A stretch of DNA of 5,035 bases from assembly GCA_023411775.1 (NCBI GenBank), contig JAEYOL010000181.1:1-5035 (forward strand). Direction: 5' to 3'. Position numbers and translations under genes: made by a program. The notes under the pieces are model-generated. The model was not told where the DNA came from. It ran no database searches and was given only the letters and a program-made list of their open reading frames with translations. This document shows, in pieces, positions 4,716 through 5,035 of the stretch (its first letter is position 1; the number at the start of each line of letters is the position of its first letter). The stretch is from Bacteroidota bacterium (lineage in GTDB: Bacteria; Bacteroidota; Bacteroidia; Chitinophagales; Chitinophagaceae).

Positions 4716-5035
4716 TTATTGGTCTTGTTGTTGCCTTTTTTTCGATTCATTCTGTTTTCCAAAGCGCCATCCGACGTAGATCTGGAATACATTATTTTTC
4801 ACATCTACCTTAGGGATAAAGGAAGGTTCTCCCGTGGAGCCATCGTAGGCGCCGGGATCATATAACTTACTCAGGCTGATATTGACCCGGGCACCCAGCA
4901 ATAAGCCGGCCACAGGGTGTACTTCAATACCGCCACCATAACCATAGTCAAAGCGGTTGTATAGTTTCATGAGACCATCATAAGGTGTTCCAGTACCAGG
5001 AGAAGAACTGCTATCCACTTTTGCATTCAGGAGGT
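4716..5035 (-). CDS. Outer-membrane beta-barrel protein, C-terminal part
   Basis: Only the last 106 or so residues are in the window; the frame is open to the right edge, so the GTG near 5018 is not a real start. The fragment fits the small outer-membrane beta-barrel family of Bacteroidota (porin-like, OMP_b-brl_2 type), which inserts into the outer membrane after export. It shows alternating strand patterns with loops: YDGLMKLYNRFDYGYGGGIEV, then GLLLGARVNISLSKLYDP (the typical gaR-n-glS strand pair), a loop GAYDGSTGEPSF, and the last strand NNVFQIYVGWRFG. In most such proteins the chain ends near the aromatic of the last strand. Here ten polar residues follow (KQNESKKRQQQDQ from the strand end), an unusual basic and Gln-rich tail. 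The unknown secreted protein follows after 10 nt. Ligand or transport function cannot be told. Confidence 0.78.
   Translation of the reverse strand, partial: LLNAKVDSSSSPGTGTPYDGLMKLYNRFDYGYGGGIEVHPVAGLLLGARVNISLSKLYDPGAYDGSTGEPSFIPKVDVKNNVFQIYVGWRFGKQNESKKRQQQDQ

Noticed and set aside
4706..4792. 29-residue N-terminal extension of the secreted protein
   Set aside because: It would overlap the end of the barrel gene and place polar, basic residues before a clear signal peptide.

Overview
The window looks like an ordinary chromosomal segment from a member of the Bacteroidota, most probably a Chitinophagaceae-like genus. The grounds are the protein sequences (ribosome recycling factor, ScpA, class III-type PPK2, a YkuD_2-type L,D-transpeptidase, an outer-membrane beta-barrel of the porin type common in this phylum), A-rich start regions without convincing Shine-Dalgarno sequences, and one exact match to the Bacteroidota -7 promoter element TAnnTTTG. 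The genus is an inference.

Plus strand, 1-3284: the 3' part of frr (ribosome recycling), closed by a strong intrinsic terminator; a PPK2-family polyphosphate:nucleotide phosphotransferase; mscL (large-conductance mechanosensitive channel), followed by a 12-bp perfect hairpin; a 150-nt leader with a promoter-like motif and tiny ORFs; scpA (kleisin subunit of the SMC condensin), starting at GTG; and osmC (peroxiredoxin-like hydroperoxide reductase), 21 nt behind scpA. frr and scpA are housekeeping genes. ppk2, mscL and osmC all belong to families linked to energy, osmotic or oxidative stress, but they do not form one evident operon.

Minus strand, 3329-5035: three genes converge on osmC. In their own reading direction they are the C-terminal part of an outer-membrane beta-barrel protein (cut by the window edge), a secreted protein of unknown function 10 nt behind it, and, 77 nt further on, a membrane-anchored or exported L,D-transpeptidase-like protein. 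All three act in the cell envelope.

No mobile element, CRISPR array, tRNA or rRNA was seen, and no stretch longer than about 220 bp lacks a gene. I did not find a clearly novel multi-gene system. The points most worth a second look are an identical 12-mer placed one base before the start codons of mscL and osmC, the unknown secreted protein with an apparent two-fold internal repeat beside a barrel gene, and the scpA leader with overlapping mini-ORFs.
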